Assembly: GCF_019048065.1 (NCBI RefSeq)
Contig: NZ_CP077291.1
Coordinates: 1,798,001 to 1,862,000 of the forward strand
Source of the DNA: Citrobacter farmeri
GTDB taxonomy: Bacteria; Pseudomonadota; Gammaproteobacteria; Enterobacterales; Enterobacteriaceae
Length of the DNA: 64,000 nucleotides
Direction of reading: 5' to 3'
Shown piece after piece: positions 1 through 10,148 of this stretch. Position numbers and translations under genes: made by a program. The notes under the pieces were generated by a model that was not told the DNA's origin, made no database searches, and worked only from the letters and a program-made list of their open reading frames with translations. Position 1 is the first letter of the stretch. Every line of letters begins with the position of its first letter.

Positions 1-258
1 ACCTATGTCGCGTTAGGACTGGGGATTGGTCTGGTGGCGGAGCAGTCCAGTGGTGAGCTGGAAGAGGGGACGCTGACGCGTCTGGACACGCGCCATCTGT
101 TTGACGCCAACACGGTCTGGTTGGGACTGAAACGTGGCCAACTTCAGCGCAACTATGTCTGGCGGTTTATCGAACTCTGTAATGCTGGATTGTCCGTGGA
201 GGATATTAAACGGCAGGTGATGGAACCTGATGACGTCGCGATTGATTATCAGATATAA
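1..258 (+). CDS. cbl: C-terminal part of LysR-type regulator Cbl
   Basis: Only the last 85 codons are present; the gene runs in from the left edge. The sequence (TYVALGLGIGLV near the start, ending DYQI) matches the effector-binding domain end of Cbl, the CysB-like LysR regulator that activates taurine and alkanesulfonate utilisation genes during sulfate starvation, as I remember it from E. coli. The DNA-binding domain lies outside the window. The stop is followed at once by a bidirectional terminator shared with the convergent tRNA-Asn gene. In E. coli cbl is separated from asnT by a prophage region, so direct adjacency is a difference in gene order. CysB itself is less likely because its C-terminus differs. 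Confidence 0.85.
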   Translation, partial: TYVALGLGIGLVAEQSSGELEEGTLTRLDTRHLFDANTVWLGLKRGQLQRNYVWRFIELCNAGLSVEDIKRQVMEPDDVAIDYQI

Positions 259-264
259 AGCAAA

Positions 265-286
265 AAACCCGCTAAAAAGCGGGTTT
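265..286. terminator. Bidirectional intrinsic terminator between cbl and tRNA-Asn
   Basis: A perfect 8-bp stem (AAACCCGC paired with GCGGGTTT) with a 6-nt loop. A-runs and T-runs flank both sides, so it can end cbl on the plus strand and the tRNA on the minus strand. Confidence 0.85.
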
Positions 287-295
287 CTTTAAATT

Positions 296-371
296 TGGCT
301 CCTCTGACTGGACTCGAACCAGTGACATACGGATTAACAGTCCGCCGTTCTACCGACTGAACTACAGAGGA
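296..371 (-). tRNA. asnT: tRNA-Asn (GUU)
   Basis: On the minus strand a 76-nt cloverleaf starts TCCTCTG and ends CAGAGGA-G-CCA. The anticodon loop is ACTGTTAAT, so the anticodon is GTT. The T-arm GGTTCGAGTCC and an encoded CCA are present. It is transcribed toward the terminator at 265-286. The next gene upstream is mtfA, as beside asnT in E. coli, which is the reason for the symbol. Confidence 0.95.
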
Positions 372-471
372 ATCGTGTGAACGAGGCGCATGATACTGAC
401 CTCTCCACTGCGTGTCAACAGTAAAATTAGCACGCTTTTTCAAGTGGTTAATTAATCCCCAACGCGAGGGA

Positions 472-1269
472 TCAGTGAACCTGCCCGGTGGGGGATGGGT
501 CATCGTCTTCGCTATCACGAAGGCGTTGCAGAGGGTCCTGCTGATAAAACTGGCAGAAGCGTTGCCACAGCGCGGGGAACCGTGGCGCAAAAAGTTCTGG
601 AGCGCTGAAGAAATACTCGGACAGGACGGCAAAACATTCCGCCGGATCGCTTGCCGCATAGGCGTCAATGCTCGACGCAGTTTCCCCCACCAGATCAATT
701 TCATCCTGAATATTGTTCATTGCGGCGTGCAGGTCATGTTCCCAACTCGCTACCTCCCGTAAGGGAATTAGCGGGATGCCGCTGGCACGGTCGCCATTGC
801 GCATGTCCAGTTTATGTGCAACCTCATGAATAATAAGGTTAAATCCAGAGGCGTCAAAGGAGTCCTGAATATCCAGCCAGTTCAGAATGATCGGCCCTTG
901 CTGCCAGCTTTGTCCGGACTGAACGACGCGCTGGTTATGGACCAGGCCAATATCATCTTCCCATTCGTCATCAACAACAAAGGGCGCAGGGTAGATCAGC
1001 ACCTCGTGGAAGCCATCCAGCCATTCGATACCCAGTTCCAGAACCGGCAGACAGAAAAGCAGAGCGATGCGCGCGCTTTTCAGCGAGTCGAGTTCGAAAC
1101 CCTGAAGGGCGACCAGCCTTTTTTGTTGCAGGAATCGCTCAGCCAGCGCAATGAGTCTGGCTTGTTCTTGCGCAGTCAAAGTCACAAGCAGGGGGATCGC
1201 AAGGGCTTCCTCCCACTGAGCTGAGTCACTTTGCGCGGTGTCTTGTGCTTTCCAGGGCCACTTAATCAT
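472..1269 (-). CDS. mtfA: MtfA, zinc metallopeptidase and Mlc-binding protein
   Basis: 265 residues, the family length. MtfA (YeeI) binds and sequesters the glucose repressor Mlc (DgsA), thereby derepressing ptsG, and it has aminopeptidase activity. The HExxH zinc site is visible as HEVAH at residues 148-152, with the third ligand likely E211 in DPAECF; this is the gluzincin layout of the family. The protein is cytosolic, with no signal peptide. The gene lies between tRNA-Asn and tRNA-Ser, as in E. coli, and the C-terminal tail is acidic. All key residues are intact, so I expect a working protein. Confidence 0.93.
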   Translation of the reverse strand: MIKWPWKAQDTAQSDSAQWEEALAIPLLVTLTAQEQARLIALAERFLQQKRLVALQGFELDSLKSARIALLFCLPVLELGIEWLDGFHEVLIYPAPFVVDDEWEDDIGLVHNQRVVQSGQSWQQGPIILNWLDIQDSFDASGFNLIIHEVAHKLDMRNGDRASGIPLIPLREVASWEHDLHAAMNNIQDEIDLVGETASSIDAYAASDPAECFAVLSEYFFSAPELFAPRFPALWQRFCQFYQQDPLQRLRDSEDDDPSPTGQVH

Positions 1270-1362
1270 CGTTTTGCTCGCAAACTCGTCACTTGAACAA
1301 AATTGAAGGGACAGGGTCTGTTAAAATGCCAAATTACCTGGCATGATGGCAACCATCAAAAC

Positions 1363-1452
1363 GGAGAGATGCCGGAGCGGCTGAACGGACCGGTCTCGAA
1401 AACCGGAGTAGGGGCAACTCTACCGGGGGTTCAAATCCCCCTCTCTCCGCCA
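1363..1452 (+). tRNA. serU: tRNA-Ser (CGA)
   Basis: A 90-nt class II tRNA with a long variable arm. The acceptor GGAGAGA pairs with TCTCTCC, followed by discriminator G and encoded CCA. The anticodon loop reads TCTCGAAAA, so the anticodon is CGA, decoding UCG. The location next to mtfA agrees with serU (supD) of E. coli. Confidence 0.96.
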
Positions 1453-1921
1453 CTATTCAAGCAGTTAGCTCACTTCCATTCAACGACGCACGTCACACTT
1501 GGTACCGTGTTGGTATACTTACCTGGTGTTTTTCGCGCCATCATCATCTTCTGATTTACCCAAAACAGGAAGAGCCTGGGCTGTGAATATTCTTACTTTG
1601 CGATCCTGAACATGCACCTGACGTTTCAGCTTATGGTCTGCTTCCGCTCTCGCTCATGATGTGCAAACCGACGAGTTAGACTATTTTCTGGTTGCATTTA
1701 TGCTCGTCAGGGGCTTTTAAGGGTGTCCAGACCTCTCGGGAGAGAAGAGGGAAGTGAGCTAACGAAATGAGATGATGTGCTTCAGTTACATTATGCATGA
1801 AAGATGCAGAGGTGTTGGCGCACCTCTGCATGATGTTGGTTACCTGAAGGTTGATACGGCACATTCTAATTAATGTTTTTCAACTTGTTCTAAGGCAATG
1901 TTTCCACTGCCCGTCCGGCGC
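1453..1921. other. Gene-free stretch between serU and the autotransporter
   Basis: No ORF here has a credible start, codon use or similarity. The one structure is an 11-bp perfect inverted repeat with a 6-nt loop at 1804-1831. It sits about 90 bases past the autotransporter stop on the minus strand and has only a weak T-rich tail, so it may be a mediocre terminator or an RNA-stabilising hairpin. Confidence 0.5.
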
Positions 1922-4777
1922 TTAAAAGCTGAAACGATATCCGCCGCTGACTTGCTTCTGATCAAAGGCATTACCCTGCGTGTAATCCGCTTCGAGGTAG
2001 AGTGTGTGCTGTTTGTTGAACTGTGCACTCACTCCCACACCGTTGTTCCAGCCATTACCTTTGAAACTGTGCTTTTCCCGGGAGCGGTTCAGGCGATACT
2101 CGGTATCCCCGGAAAACTCGCGAATACCGCCAGTCTTCACATACATATTCAACTGGCTGTTACCTGCGACGACGTCATATCCCAGTATTATGCTGGCACG
2201 TCCCAGCATTGATTTGTACTGACTCAGATGGATATTGAGGCCATTACTCGCCTTCATATCCATGTCATTTTGGTGGCTGTATGTGAACTGAGCCTGAGGT
2301 TCAATATAGAACCCATGACCTGGTTGGTTCAGGCTGAACTTCTGTCCGGCCTCCAGAGAGGCGCTGAATCCATTGGCGCTGCCGCTGGCGCTAACGCCGT
2401 TGTTCTGACTGTCCAGCACATGGAAACTATTTTTCTGGCGTGACGCTTTTACAACCAGATCGCTGTAAAAGCCGCCTTCTGCCATGTAACTGGTGTACAT
2501 TCCCATATAGTCTGAACGTGCAGTACCATCGCCTCCGCGATAGTCCGGCGACGCGTGTGTTGAACCAATAAACAGTCCTACATACAACGGTATTTCATCA
2601 GAGAGACGTTTATCCCCGCCAAACTGTATACCGCTGTAACCCATATCAAAGCCGCTCAGTTTGCCACTGGCGAAGGAGTCCAGGTTGCCCCCATAGCCGC
2701 GAAGCCAGATATTACCTTCCTTGCTCTGATTTCTCAGGTCGCCCATTCGCTGCATCAGCGTACGGTTTTCGACATAGTTCATAAGATAACCAACGTTGAG
2801 ATAATTGCCGCCAGCATCTGCGGTCGTGGTTGGTTTAGGTGCAGGAACTGGCGAGGGCTCGGGTTTTATGACGGGAGGCTGAGCGGGATCCGGTATGGGA
2901 TCAGGAATCGGTTCTGGAGCCGTTCCGGAAGCGTATAGCTCCCAGTTGGTCCCATTTTTACGCACATCATACAGATATCCTCCCAGCTCAACCTGAGAAG
3001 AGGCGGTGAATGAGGCAGCACCGTCAGGGGTTTGTACAACGGTCAGCACTTCATTGCCCGTTGTCGCCTCGCTGCCCTGGTTGCGGATGGTCAATACGTG
3101 ATTACCGGCGCTACTTCCGCTGATGTTCAGTAAATCACCTGCGTTATTAACGCCATCTCCCTCGCCCACGACATCGGCACGCATAATAAAGGTACTGTTA
3201 CCGCTCAGGTTCGCGACATTTAATGTGGTAAATGTGCTGGCAGTTGAGGCGCGGCTGGCAAAATCGACGGTTGAATGCGTCAGCGCCAGCGTGTCGAGAC
3301 TGGAATGACTCGTCACATTCCAGACGCTATCATTCATTGCGACGTCCAGTTTCCCGCCATTGATATTGTCGCTGAAGGAGGAACCCGTCCAGACGGATCC
3401 GGAATGCATATCCAGATTGATCAATCCACCTTTGGCAAGGACGCTACCGTTGATTAGCATATGCCCCGAAGCGTTGATTCGGCTGGCGGCATAACCATCG
3501 TTATGTTGCGTCGCGATGGCCATCTGATCGGGTGTGCTCATATTAATAACCAGATCGTTCGTCAGATCGATCTGGCTGTTGGTCATGGCATAAACTCCCC
3601 GGGTTCCTGCCGCGCCAGTGATAGTCAGATTATCACCGGCTATTTTACCGCCACTCAGCGTCCACAAACCCAGCGCCAGGCTGCCATTACGATCAACCGT
3701 AATGTCGGTGTTTTGCATGTTGATAACGGCCGTTGCGCTCTGGGCAGAGGCACCGTAAGAACCGCCGGAGAATATGCTGTTCCGTTGCGTTGGCGTGCCA
3801 GAAAAATGGATCGTTGCGCCTGTGCCGTTGGTCACCAGTCCACCCCCCTGGTTGGAAGAAATATGGCTGCCCGCACCGATAGTGGTTATTCCGCCACGGA
3901 CTTCGATGCCATTGGCGTCAGTTCCATTTACCTCAACAGCGAGTGCATTCGCGCTAAGCTGGCCAAAGCTCCAGATGCCGTGCGCATAGCCGCCATTGGT
4001 TTTAATGGTACTGTTTGTTCCCAGGTCGACAACAGAGTTTCTCTGTACGTTTATGCCTAAGGCGCTGTAACCCTGCACATCGATCGTCAGGTCTGTCGCC
4101 GTAAAACGCGCAACACCGTTGGCGGAATTGCCGTTGAGACCACCGATGTAAACTCCTGGGCCACCGTTGGTTTTGATTTGGCTTCCGCTGCCAAGATCGG
4201 CACTGCTGCCATAGTCGTTGATTTTTAAGCCTGTGCCGTTCGAATTTTCAATGGAAAGTTGGCTGGCTAATAGCGCTGAGCTATGCCCAACAATGACGCC
4301 GTCACCGTTACTTTTAATGGTGCTGCCTGTGCCTAAGTCAGCATGCGTATCGTCACCATTTAAATTAATGCCGACCGCAGCGGTTTGACCGACAACGTCG
4401 ACTGTCAGTTGGTTAGCTGTCAGGGTACTGTTGTTGCCCTGAAGAATGATTCCCTTTGCATACCCGGTGGGGGCGTTGACATTGACGGTAACATTATTAC
4501 CCAGGTTGATGTTGCCGGGAGTATTACCTGTTGGGGTCATTACGCCATAGAGGCTCCCAGAGGAATCGACGCTATCTCCTGTAATTCTGTCACCATCGTT
4601 AACGGTAATACTGGTACCATTTTGACTGCCTAAATCAGCCGCTGCTATTAATGGCGAAAAGACAATTGCATTCAAACCAATAGCGCCGATCGTCGCAAGT
4701 TGAATTGAGGCAGAACGTATTTTTAATTCAGCGAGGCGATCGATCCCAATATTTCCATTGTGTTGTTTAATGCCCAT
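1922..4777 (-). CDS. Type Va autotransporter with pertactin-like passenger
   Basis: 951 residues in classical autotransporter order. There is an N-terminal signal region with a hydrophobic core around residues 26-46 ending near AAA. A beta-helix passenger rich in N, G, S and T follows. A proline-rich hinge (about 640-675, P-P and EPxPDP runs) leads to a C-terminal barrel of about 270 residues ending GGYRFSF, the terminal aromatic signature read by the BAM complex. The passenger has at least four imperfect repeats of the form LGxGSxIKxNGGxG between about residues 145 and 310, consistent with stacked helix turns. No serine-protease motif is evident, so an adhesin or biofilm role is more likely than a toxin (inference). 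It sits with a porin in a segment that differs from E. coli. I cannot assign a gene symbol. Confidence 0.88.
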   Translation of the reverse strand: MGIKQHNGNIGIDRLAELKIRSASIQLATIGAIGLNAIVFSPLIAAADLGSQNGTSITVNDGDRITGDSVDSSGSLYGVMTPTGNTPGNINLGNNVTVNVNAPTGYAKGIILQGNNSTLTANQLTVDVVGQTAAVGINLNGDDTHADLGTGSTIKSNGDGVIVGHSSALLASQLSIENSNGTGLKINDYGSSADLGSGSQIKTNGGPGVYIGGLNGNSANGVARFTATDLTIDVQGYSALGINVQRNSVVDLGTNSTIKTNGGYAHGIWSFGQLSANALAVEVNGTDANGIEVRGGITTIGAGSHISSNQGGGLVTNGTGATIHFSGTPTQRNSIFSGGSYGASAQSATAVINMQNTDITVDRNGSLALGLWTLSGGKIAGDNLTITGAAGTRGVYAMTNSQIDLTNDLVINMSTPDQMAIATQHNDGYAASRINASGHMLINGSVLAKGGLINLDMHSGSVWTGSSFSDNINGGKLDVAMNDSVWNVTSHSSLDTLALTHSTVDFASRASTASTFTTLNVANLSGNSTFIMRADVVGEGDGVNNAGDLLNISGSSAGNHVLTIRNQGSEATTGNEVLTVVQTPDGAASFTASSQVELGGYLYDVRKNGTNWELYASGTAPEPIPDPIPDPAQPPVIKPEPSPVPAPKPTTTADAGGNYLNVGYLMNYVENRTLMQRMGDLRNQSKEGNIWLRGYGGNLDSFASGKLSGFDMGYSGIQFGGDKRLSDEIPLYVGLFIGSTHASPDYRGGDGTARSDYMGMYTSYMAEGGFYSDLVVKASRQKNSFHVLDSQNNGVSASGSANGFSASLEAGQKFSLNQPGHGFYIEPQAQFTYSHQNDMDMKASNGLNIHLSQYKSMLGRASIILGYDVVAGNSQLNMYVKTGGIREFSGDTEYRLNRSREKHSFKGNGWNNGVGVSAQFNKQHTLYLEADYTQGNAFDQKQVSGGYRFSF

Positions 4778-5324
4778 ACCACTCCTGTATAGTTCCCGTA
4801 CTACGGGGGACTATGAATCCTGTTATTTTGTCTAAGTGAGAGAATAAAGTTCTCTTACATCACCATCAGATTATTTATATAATGTTGTTAAGGTGAAAGT
4901 CTGGAGGATACTTTTCTTTTGCCGGGTGCAAATCAGAAGGGTTGAAAATCAAAGGGTATTTAGCTTCTCTCTTGCGAGATAATGTTAATAATAAACTGTT
5001 CTCACACCTGTCATCCTTTATCCCACTTAATGACTATAAATAGGCCGAAAAATATTGTCAAAAGATTCATTTATATCATTGGGGAAGTGTTTTGGTAAGA
5101 ATCTTATTTAGCTGTGAAATTTTCTTATCTATTTTTTTTGCTTTAACTGAAACATGAGAACGGTGGCTATTATTACATTATTAATAATGAGAAAATGCAA
5201 AAAAACATCAGCAGTCTTTTTGGGGGAGTAGAATTTCTACGCAGGCGTTTTACGAACCATACTCAGGTGTGGTTTCACGTACAGTCTATGCGGAAAATCC
5301 ATCGCGGATTGAGTCTCAGAGGTA
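4778..5324. other. AT-rich upstream region of the autotransporter
   Basis: No convincing gene. The half nearest 4778 must carry the autotransporter promoter and leader; the rest is AT-rich spacer up to the porin terminator. Its composition is typical of H-NS-bound accessory DNA, but no specific operator is recognisable by eye. Confidence 0.4.
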
Positions 5325-5325
5325 C

Positions 5326-5348
5326 AAAAAAGCCCGCCAGAAGCGGGC
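5326..5348 (-). terminator. Intrinsic terminator of the porin gene
   Basis: On the minus strand a 6-bp GC stem (GCCCGC/GCGGGC) with a 5-nt loop is followed by six T residues. It begins 18 bases past the porin stop codon. Confidence 0.85.
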
Positions 5349-5366
5349 CTGAAATCATTCTGGAAA

Positions 5367-6554
5367 TTAGAACTGATACACTAAGCCCAGAGCAACGATG
5401 TCATCGGTCGCGATGCCGTTGTCTGTATAGAAATGGTCATCGTTATCCAGCAGGTTGATTTTGTAATCAACGTAGGTGGACATGTTTTTGTTGAAGTAGT
5501 AAGTCATACCGACCTCAACATATTTCACCAGATCTTTGTCGGTATAACGTGGGTTACCGTCGCCATCGTGATCCTGACCACCCAGGTCCTTACCTTTAGA
5601 GACCAGGTAGGCGATGGAGGGGCGCAGGCCGAAATCGAACTGGTATTGCGCGACGGCTTCAAAGTTCTGAGTCTGGTTAGCGATACCGCCAGTTGCTTCA
5701 CCTTTACCGCTGCCGTAATAGGTCATATTGCGGGTTTCGGCATACATGGTGGCCAGATAGATATTGTTTGCGTCATATTTCGCGCCAATAGTCCACGCTT
5801 CGGCCGTTTCGCCGCCAGCATAGTTGTTGGCATGGGAGCGATCGCCATAACCACGAGTAACCTGATTATCAGTGCGATCGGAATTTGAGTAGGCCGCGCC
5901 CAGGCTCAGACCGAAGTCAAAGTCATAGGAGGTGGACATACCGAAACCGTCGCCGTTTTCTTTCGCCATGCTACGGGCACCGTTACCGTTACTCGTACCT
6001 TCCTGCCCAGCCAGACCGCCGTTCTCGTTATTACCCTGATACTGCAGCGCAAAGTTCAGGCCATCAACCTGACCGAAGAAGCCTTTATTACGATAGGTGG
6101 CGACGCCGTTAGTACGACCCAGCATATACACGTCGGTCTGGGTGTAGGTATCGCCACCAAATTCTGGCAGCATATCGGTCCACGCTTCAACGTCATAAAC
6201 CACGCCGTAGTTACGACCATAATCAAAGGTGCCGTTCTGGCCAAAGCCTAAACCGGCAAAGCCCAGACGCGTCCAGGAGTTACCGTGGTCGCTTTCCGTT
6301 GTGTTTGCCTGGATATTGTATTCCCACTGGCCGTAACCGGTCAGTTGATCCATGATCTGAGTTTCGCCTTTGAAGCCAAGACGTGCATAGGACATGTCGC
6401 CATCGCTGCCAGCATCTTCAGAGAAGTAATGCAGACCATCTACTTTCCCATAGATATCTACTTTATTGCCGTCTTTATTATAAACTTCAGCGGCATTCGC
6501 CACGCCAGAAATAAGTAATGCTGGAACAAGCATTGCCAATACTTTTCTTTTCAT
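5367..6554 (-). CDS. OmpC-family general porin (OmpS1/YedS position)
   Basis: 395 residues. Trimeric porins form 16-strand beta barrels in the outer membrane for passive diffusion of small hydrophilic solutes. The signal peptide [21 protein letters not shown] is followed by [16 protein letters not shown], the porin N-terminus. The L3 constriction-loop region (around DMLPEFGGD) and the C-terminal GLVYQF with terminal Phe are present. I start at MKRKV because it follows GGGA with 8 bases spacing; an upstream ATG would add 10 unlikely residues before the signal. Loops with acidic or aspartate-rich inserts ([10 protein letters not shown]) set it apart from OmpC. In position and sequence it resembles Salmonella OmpS1 and E. 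coli YedS, but an ortholog assignment needs a tree. Confidence 0.88.
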   Translation of the reverse strand: MKRKVLAMLVPALLISGVANAAEVYNKDGNKVDIYGKVDGLHYFSEDAGSDGDMSYARLGFKGETQIMDQLTGYGQWEYNIQANTTESDHGNSWTRLGFAGLGFGQNGTFDYGRNYGVVYDVEAWTDMLPEFGGDTYTQTDVYMLGRTNGVATYRNKGFFGQVDGLNFALQYQGNNENGGLAGQEGTSNGNGARSMAKENGDGFGMSTSYDFDFGLSLGAAYSNSDRTDNQVTRGYGDRSHANNYAGGETAEAWTIGAKYDANNIYLATMYAETRNMTYYGSGKGEATGGIANQTQNFEAVAQYQFDFGLRPSIAYLVSKGKDLGGQDHDGDGNPRYTDKDLVKYVEVGMTYYFNKNMSTYVDYKINLLDNDDHFYTDNGIATDDIVALGLVYQF

Positions 6555-7186
6555 TATGTTTTCCCTTATGATGATAATTCTCATGAATGAGTTCTTCTTT
6601 CCAGAAGAACACGCTGGATACTATTCCATAGAGTTCATTTTATTTTAAAAGTAACATGTAACAATTATATTTTAAATATTTCTAAATGTTTCTGTTTTGG
6701 GTTTTTATAATTAATTTTATATGATTTATTTAAATATCATTCATGTTTTTAGTTTGTTATATCAAATGATTATGATTTTTATGGTTATATCATGAATTTG
6801 AATGGTTTCTGAATAAAAGCTTATCTATGAGTCGTGAATAATAAATAATTGACGTGAATGTTGTTTGTAAAAACAAGTTAATTTAACGATGAGAAGTCTG
6901 GTGATACAGCATAATGATATGAACACTCTAAAAAAGACGGCGGGGTAGCGGGCGAATTTTTTATTTGTTTGCAATATGCGCAAATAAAGGAAAACCCGGA
7001 GATTCTTCGTTTTAGTGGAAAGGGGTGGTGGATTTTGTGACATAACTAAAATTGCCCTGGATCAATACATATGCAAAATCAATGAATGTCAGTCATCTTG
7101 TGACACACAGAACATAAAAATGTGACTATAATCACAAAAATAAGCAATGATTACTGTTGAGTTACATCACCAAAATGGAGTTTCCT
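6555..7186. other. AT-rich porin upstream region
   Basis: About 630 bases with no supportable gene. The part next to the porin is strongly AT-rich, as expected for silenced ompS1-type promoters. A palindromic, Fur-box-like sequence (TGATAATTCTCATGA, 6572-6586) lies 18 bases upstream of the porin start codon. The right end carries the drpB promoter. Confidence 0.45.
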
Positions 7187-7465
7187 TTGAGCACTATGGA
7201 AGAAAGAGCAACACGGAGTCTGGGCGGAAAACTGGCATTGTGGGTGTTTTATGCTTTTTGCGTCTACTTTGCCTGGGCCATGCTTCGCTACGCGTGGGTG
7301 ATTAGCCATGTTCAGTCAATCCCGGTTGCCGGATTCGAAAGTTCGCTTGGCTCCACCAGCGGGAAATGGATGGGCGCACTGCTGGGTTTCCTGGTCCTCG
7401 GACTGGTGGGACTGATTCTCGGTGGCATCGCCTGGTATACGCGCCCGCGTCGTCAGCCAACGTGA
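7187..7465 (+). CDS. drpB: DrpB, small cell-division membrane protein
   Basis: 92 residues. DrpB (YedR) is an inner-membrane divisome-associated protein, non-essential in E. coli. Two transmembrane segments are visible: LALWVFYAFCVYFAWAMLRYAW and, near the C-terminus, MGALLGFLVLGLVGLILGGIAWY, followed by a basic tail RPRRQ. I chose the TTG at 7187 because GGAG stands 6 bases before it; an ATG three codons later and a TTG ten codons earlier lack such a site. The position upstream of yedJ-dcm is as in E. coli. Confidence 0.75.
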   Translation: MSTMEERATRSLGGKLALWVFYAFCVYFAWAMLRYAWVISHVQSIPVAGFESSLGSTSGKWMGALLGFLVLGLVGLILGGIAWYTRPRRQPT

Positions 7466-7517
7466 AGACGCAGGAGAAACTTGCTACTGTATTGCTTCTT
7501 AACGTACGGGAGGCAAT

Positions 7518-8216
7518 GTGGATCTTCAGCTCTGGCAATCACAATTTGAAGCGTGGTTATGTAACCATCATACCCGGCAGGATGCCGCACATGATATCTT
7601 TCACTTCCGCCGCGTCTGGGCGACATCACGGCAACTGATGAAAGGGCAGGAAGTGGATGGACTGGTCGTGCTGACCGCCTGTTATTTTCATGACATTGTC
7701 AGCCTTGCCAAAAATCATCCGGATCGTCATCGCTCGTCGGTTCTGGCTGCCGCTGAAACCCGCCGTATCCTCATTCAGGATTTCCCTACCTTCCCTGAGC
7801 CACAGCTGGCGTCGGTTTGCCATGCGATCGAGGCACATAGTTTTAGCGCGAACATTGCTCCCCTCACTCTGGAAGCAAAAATCGTTCAGGATGCTGACAG
7901 ACTTGAGGCGCTGGGCGCGATAGGGCTGGCGCGCGTTTTTGCGGTTTCAGGCGCGTTAGGCGTGGCGCTTTTTGACGGTGAAGATCCCTTTGCAGAACGG
8001 CGTGCGCTCAACGATAAACAGTTTGCTCTCGATCACTTCCAGACCAAATTGCTGGCGTTGCCCGGCACAATGCAAACCGAGCGTGGACGTGAACTGGCCC
8101 GTCATAACGCTGATTTCCTGGTAAACTACATGGCAAAGTTGAGCGCTGAGCTAAATGGGGAGTATGAATCTGTCGATCCGGCGGTGATCCGCGCATTTCG
8201 CCCCAGCCACTCGTGA
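7518..8216 (+). CDS. yedJ: YedJ, HD-domain phosphohydrolase
   Basis: 232 residues. HD-superfamily metal-dependent phosphohydrolase with unknown substrate. The metal-binding set is visible: an H in DIFHFRRVW (about residue 29), HD in CYFHDIV (about 58-59), and D in [13 protein letters not shown] (about 124). The GTG start follows GGGAGG closely. The product is cytosolic, with no signal or membrane segment. It lies 53 bases past drpB and 50 bases before dcm, all on the same strand, as in E. coli. Confidence 0.88.
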   Translation: MDLQLWQSQFEAWLCNHHTRQDAAHDIFHFRRVWATSRQLMKGQEVDGLVVLTACYFHDIVSLAKNHPDRHRSSVLAAAETRRILIQDFPTFPEPQLASVCHAIEAHSFSANIAPLTLEAKIVQDADRLEALGAIGLARVFAVSGALGVALFDGEDPFAERRALNDKQFALDHFQTKLLALPGTMQTERGRELARHNADFLVNYMAKLSAELNGEYESVDPAVIRAFRPSHS

Positions 8217-8266
8217 AGCCAATTTTATGTTAACCTGACGACACTCTTTTTTGGCCGGTTGAAGAT

Positions 8267-9700
8267 ATGCAGCAAAATCTTTCAGTAACAGGTTCGCTGG
8301 TTACCGCAACAGACAGCAATGTCGACGTTGCGCAGGGGGTATTGGCGAAATTGTTGGAAATTTATGATGTTAAAACGCTGGTGGCTCACCTGAATGGAAT
8401 TGGCGAGAATCACTGGAGTCCGGCTATTTTAAAACGCGTGGCGGCGAATGCCTCGGCATGGCATCGATTGAGCGAACGTGAGTTGGCATCTTTGTGCTCG
8501 CTGTTGCCCACGCCGCCTGCACACCATCCTCACTATGCTTTTCGGTTTATTGATCTCTTTGCCGGTATTGGCGGTATTCGTCGTGGATTTGAGGCGATAG
8601 GTGGCCAGTGCGTGTTTACCAGCGAGTGGAACAAGCATGCGGTGCGTACCTATAAAGCCAACTATTACTGCGACCCGGCGAGCCACCACTTTAATGAAGA
8701 CATTCGCGATATCACGCTCAGCCATCACGAAGGTGTAAGCGACAGTCAGGCAGCAGATCATATTCGCCAGCATGTGCCGCAGCACGATGTCCTGTTGGCA
8801 GGCTTCCCGTGTCAGCCATTTTCCCTTGCCGGCGTGTCAAAGAAAAATGCGCTGGGACGCGCCCACGGTTTTGCCTGCGATACTCAGGGGACACTGTTCT
8901 TTGACGTCGTGCGCATCATTGACGTCCGCCGCCCGCCGATTTTTGTCCTGGAAAACGTGAAAAACCTGAAGAGTCACGATCAGGGCAAAACGTTCCGCAT
9001 CATTATGCAAACGCTGGATGAGCTGGGCTATGACGTCGCCGATGCGGAGGATAACGGGCCGGACGATCCGAAAATTATTGATGGCAAACATTTCTTGCCG
9101 CAGCACCGGGAACGCATTGTGTTAGTCGGCTTTCGTCGCGATCTGAATCTGAAGCGCGATTTTACCCTGCGTGATATCAGTACGCGTTACCCGCAGCGGC
9201 GCACTACTCTGGCGGAACTGCTGGAACCGGTAGTGGAAGCCAAATATGTACTGACGCCGGTGCTGTGGAAATATCTCTACCGCTATGCGAAAAAGCATCA
9301 GGCGAAGGGCAACGGTTTTGGCTACGGCATGGTCTATCCCACGAATCCGAATAGTGTGACGCGCACGCTATCCGCGAGATATTACAAAGACGGCGCAGAA
9401 ATCCTGATCGACCGTGGCTGGGATTTTGCTGCCGGAGAAGTGAACTTCGACGATCCGACAAATCAGCAGCATCGTCCTCGTCGCTTAACGCCGAGAGAGT
9501 GTGCGCGACTGATGGGTTTTGAGTCGCCGCAGGGATATCAGTTCCGTATCCCCGTTTCTGACACCCAGGCCTATCGTCAGTTTGGTAACTCTGTCGTAGT
9601 GCCCGCGTTTGCCGCCGTGGCGACGTTGCTGGAAGAGAAAATTAAAATGGCTGTCGCGTTACGTCAGCAAGAGAGCGCGGATGGCGGACGTTCACGATAA
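8267..9700 (+). CDS. dcm: Dcm, DNA (cytosine-5) methyltransferase
   Basis: 477 residues. Dcm methylates the inner C of CCWGG. C5-methyltransferase motifs in order: motif I DLFAGIGG near residue 96, catalytic PCQPFS with Cys182, ENV motif in [20 protein letters not shown] (motif VIII), and the C-terminal motifs IX-X with [13 protein letters not shown] and QFGNSVVVP. The N-terminal extension of about 90 residues is normal for Dcm. No cognate restriction gene is nearby, so it is the solitary core methylase. Its 3' end overlaps vsr by 20 bases. Confidence 0.97.
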   Translation: MQQNLSVTGSLVTATDSNVDVAQGVLAKLLEIYDVKTLVAHLNGIGENHWSPAILKRVAANASAWHRLSERELASLCSLLPTPPAHHPHYAFRFIDLFAGIGGIRRGFEAIGGQCVFTSEWNKHAVRTYKANYYCDPASHHFNEDIRDITLSHHEGVSDSQAADHIRQHVPQHDVLLAGFPCQPFSLAGVSKKNALGRAHGFACDTQGTLFFDVVRIIDVRRPPIFVLENVKNLKSHDQGKTFRIIMQTLDELGYDVADAEDNGPDDPKIIDGKHFLPQHRERIVLVGFRRDLNLKRDFTLRDISTRYPQRRTTLAELLEPVVEAKYVLTPVLWKYLYRYAKKHQAKGNGFGYGMVYPTNPNSVTRTLSARYYKDGAEILIDRGWDFAAGEVNFDDPTNQQHRPRRLTPRECARLMGFESPQGYQFRIPVSDTQAYRQFGNSVVVPAFAAVATLLEEKIKMAVALRQQESADGGRSR

Positions 9701-10148
9701 GGCAACGCGCAGTAAAAACATGCGGGCCATCGCGACCCGCGATACCGCCATCGAAAAGCGGCTTGCGGGACTGCTGGCGGAGCAGGGACTCGACTATCGC
9801 GTTCAGGATGATTCGTTGCCAGGACGTCCCGATTTTGTACTGGATGAATACCGCTGCGTGATTTTTACCCACGGTTGTTTCTGGCATCACCATCATTGCT
9901 ACCTGTTTAAGGTGCCGGCCACGCGCACAGAATTCTGGCTGGATAAGATCGGTAAAAACGTCGAGCGCGATCGCCGGGATACCCAGCGTTTGGCGGGACT
10001 GGGCTGGAGGGTGCTGATCGTCTGGGAATGCGCGTTGCGGGGGCGGGAGAAGCTCGGCGACGTCGCGCTGTCTGAACGTCTTGAAGAGTGGATCTGCGGC
10101 GGTGGCGCATCCGCGCAGATCGATACTCTGGGGATACATTTACTGTAA
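9681..10148 (+). CDS. vsr: Vsr, very-short-patch mismatch endonuclease
   Basis: 155 residues. Vsr nicks 5' of the T in T:G mismatches that arise by deamination of Dcm-methylated cytosine, starting very-short-patch repair. Catalytic and zinc residues are visible: D51 in GRPDFV, H64 and H69 in the [11 protein letters not shown] stretch, with the cysteines of the zinc site. The start [12 protein letters not shown] equals that of E. coli Vsr and lies inside dcm in another frame. This is the classical dcm-vsr overlap that couples their translation. Confidence 0.97.
   Translation: MADVHDKATRSKNMRAIATRDTAIEKRLAGLLAEQGLDYRVQDDSLPGRPDFVLDEYRCVIFTHGCFWHHHHCYLFKVPATRTEFWLDKIGKNVERDRRDTQRLAGLGWRVLIVWECALRGREKLGDVALSERLEEWICGGGASAQIDTLGIHLL

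Noticed and set aside
814..1224. 136-codon ORF on the plus strand
   Set aside because: It is the complement of mtfA, whose minus-strand frame shows the HEVAH site and full family length.
3461..4060. 199-codon ORF on the plus strand
   Set aside because: Antisense to the first autotransporter; residue use is unlike a real protein and no ribosome site stands before it.
8267..10148. Restriction-modification system around dcm
   Set aside because: The partner is Vsr repair endonuclease, and flanking genes are core; this is the solitary Dcm-Vsr pair, not a restriction system.
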